Shown: positions 15,533 to 16,560 of the stretch, piece by piece
Position numbering within the stretch: the first letter of the stretch is position 1
Layout of the letters: each line of letters begins with the position of its first letter
Source of the DNA: JBBIJR01 sp037445875
GTDB taxonomy: Bacteria; CLD3; SB21
DNA length: 16,560 nt
Reading direction: 5' to 3'
Assembly: GCA_037445875.1 (NCBI GenBank)
Contig: JBBIJR010000075.1
Location: forward strand, 1 to 16,560
Translations under genes and position numbers: made by a program
The notes under the pieces: generated by a model
The model's database searches: none
Told to the model about the DNA's origin: nothing
The model's input: the letters and a program-made list of their open reading frames with translations, nothing else

Positions 15533-15600
15533 GTACCCTATCACCCGCTCTTCCTGGAGTTCAACCACGGGACGGCTGGCAAGCAGTTATGAAGGAACAG

Positions 15601-15879
15601 CTAATGCTTTTTTCTCGTGAACACAATGCGGTAATTTGGCAGGGCCTGCCTGCACGCCGCGCACTCATCGGGCAACGTGACCGGCTCGGGAGCCACTAAG
15701 AGCACCTCGAATCCGAGTTGCTCGTAGTTCTCCGCCGCTTCCCTCACCATGCGCATGTCACCGACGCACCTTCGCTGCCACCCCTCCGCGAGGAGCCTGG
15801 GTTCATCGCCGCAGGAACATCCCCCCAGTCCGACCGACGACCGGCCACTACTCATCACGTTGAGACAGCGTACACTCAT
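15601..15879 (-). CDS. Small cysteine-rich protein of unknown function next to the activase
   Basis: I do not recognise this 92-residue protein. The frame stays open to 15960, but ATG 15879 is preferred: it starts 5 nt after the stop of the activase gene, has GGGTGA at suitable spacing, and avoids a 76-nt overlap. Six cysteines stand out: Cys5, a CSC motif (21-23, in GGCSCGDEP), Cys38, and a CAAC motif (73-76, in DECAACRQ). The middle (about 41-63, DMRMVREAAENYEQLGFEVLLV) looks like a helix then a strand, and the end is basic. CxC plus CxxC suggests a metal or iron-sulfur site, but no known ligand pattern is matched. Tight coupling to an iron-sulfur activase suggests a shared redox or maturation role. 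No signal peptide or membrane helix. Confidence 0.62.
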   Translation of the reverse strand: MSVRCLNVMSSGRSSVGLGGCSCGDEPRLLAEGWQRRCVGDMRMVREAAENYEQLGFEVLLVAPEPVTLPDECAACRQALPNYRIVFTRKKH

Positions 15880-15884
15880 CTGCG

Positions 15885-16560
15885 TCACCCGTTTCTTGCG
15901 CTTGCGGAGGCCGGCTGCGAGCGGAGTTGTCTCAATCGCACGTGGCCCAGGATTGCGCAACCCAGTGCAGCCACATACTGCGGCATGTCTCCCTCCGGCA
16001 CGTTGACACCGCCTTCCAACTTCTCCTTGATCGCATCAACCATGGCCTCCCACCGGAGGATGCCGCCGATCAGCGTGAATTCGGGCTCGGCCTTGATACG
16101 TTTGAGCAGTTGAACCGATCGATCGATCAACGACAGTATTGCTCCGAACATAATGTCTTCCGGAGGAACTCCTTCCGAGAGGTGGCTGATGACCTCCGAC
16201 TCGGCGAACACGGCGCAGACACCGCTGATCGGGACCGTCGCTTTCGACAACGATAACAGTGAACCGATATCGCGCGTCGAATATCCCATGTACCGCGCCG
16301 TCTTTTCCAGGAACGCCCCCGTACCCGCAGCACACTTGTCATTCAGGCGGAACGTGAGGACTTTGGAGGCGCCGTCGACTCGACTGGCCTTCATCGTTTG
16401 GCCGCCGATGTCGAGGACCGTTCGTGTCCCGGGAAAGAGGTGACGACTACCCCTCCCCGTTGCCGTCAGGTCGGTTACCTGAAGGTTTCGGTAGGGAATC
16501 ATGTGACGCCCGTAACCGGTCGTGATCAGATAGGCAAGGTCGTTTCGGTCGATCCGGGCG
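15885..16560 (-). CDS. BadF/BadG/BcrA/BcrD-type acyl-CoA dehydratase activase (5' partial)
   Basis: C-terminal part of an ATP-dependent, iron-sulfur activator of the family that energises 2-hydroxyacyl-CoA dehydratases or benzoyl-CoA reductases by one-electron transfer. The frame stays open past ATG 16502 to the right edge, reading TTGYGRHMIPY, a conserved internal segment, so the true start lies outside the window. Visible motifs: FPGTRTVLDIGGQ, the iron-sulfur cysteine in NDKCAAGTGAFLE (codon 16334-16332), the second in GVCAVFAESEV (codon 16217-16215), and a late GGI-LR segment. In the family the two Cys of each subunit hold one [4Fe-4S] cluster across a homodimer. Departures: DIGGQT where an acidic residue usually follows Gln, and GGILRWEAM in place of the common GGVAxN. 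The dehydratase partner would be upstream, outside the window. The small Cys-rich gene follows after 5 nt. Confidence 0.88.
   Translation of the reverse strand, partial: ARIDRNDLAYLITTGYGRHMIPYRNLQVTDLTATGRGSRHLFPGTRTVLDIGGQTMKASRVDGASKVLTFRLNDKCAAGTGAFLEKTARYMGYSTRDIGSLLSLSKATVPISGVCAVFAESEVISHLSEGVPPEDIMFGAILSLIDRSVQLLKRIKAEPEFTLIGGILRWEAMVDAIKEKLEGGVNVPEGDMPQYVAALGCAILGHVRLRQLRSQPASASARNG

Noticed and set aside
15880..15960. Upstream extension of the small Cys-rich protein to 15960
   Set aside because: It would overlap the activase gene by 76 nt and add a basic, low-complexity stretch that is a frame shadow of that gene; ATG 15879 has better spacing.

Overview
The window looks like chromosomal DNA of a fairly GC-rich Gram-negative bacterium of the FCB superphylum (Bacteroidota/Ignavibacteriota/Chlorobi-like). 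This rests on three things: a secreted subtilase ending in a type IX secretion (Por) sorting domain with a PNPFN motif, a TonB-dependent receptor paired with BtuG-like YncE propeller lipoproteins, and lipoproteins with classical lipoboxes. The exact phylum is inference. I see no tRNA, rRNA, CRISPR array or mobile element.

Left part (1-4604, plus strand): a signalling operon. It holds a membrane Ser/Thr kinase with five periplasmic PEGA-like repeats (its 5' end is outside the window), a lipoprotein made of two copies of a TPR-like unit, and a soluble FHA-GAF-class III nucleotide cyclase. The likely logic is envelope sensing, then Thr phosphorylation read by the FHA domain, then cyclic nucleotide output.

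Middle (4707-9873, plus strand): a LeuA-family acyl-CoA condensing enzyme without the LeuA regulatory domain lies 8 nt upstream of a secreted S8 protease. After a gap with a possible promoter comes an envelope pair: a PlsC-type acyltransferase with a C-terminal membrane region, overlapping a NodB-type polysaccharide deacetylase.

Right part (9978-15532, minus strand): a complete-looking vitamin B12 uptake operon. In transcription order it has a strong sigma70-type promoter, a cobalamin riboswitch, an intrinsic-terminator-like hairpin, a BtuB-like TonB receptor, a BtuG-like lipoprotein, a small membrane protein (DUF6580-like, possible inner-membrane transporter), a second BtuG-like lipoprotein, and a PduO-type ATP:cob(I)alamin adenosyltransferase. 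These would capture corrinoid at the surface, move it across both membranes and convert it to adenosylcobalamin, with feedback through the riboswitch. This operon is the most interesting system in the window.

Right edge (15601-16560, minus strand): the 3' part of a BadF/BcrA-type [4Fe-4S] activase, followed by a 92-residue cysteine-rich protein I do not recognise.
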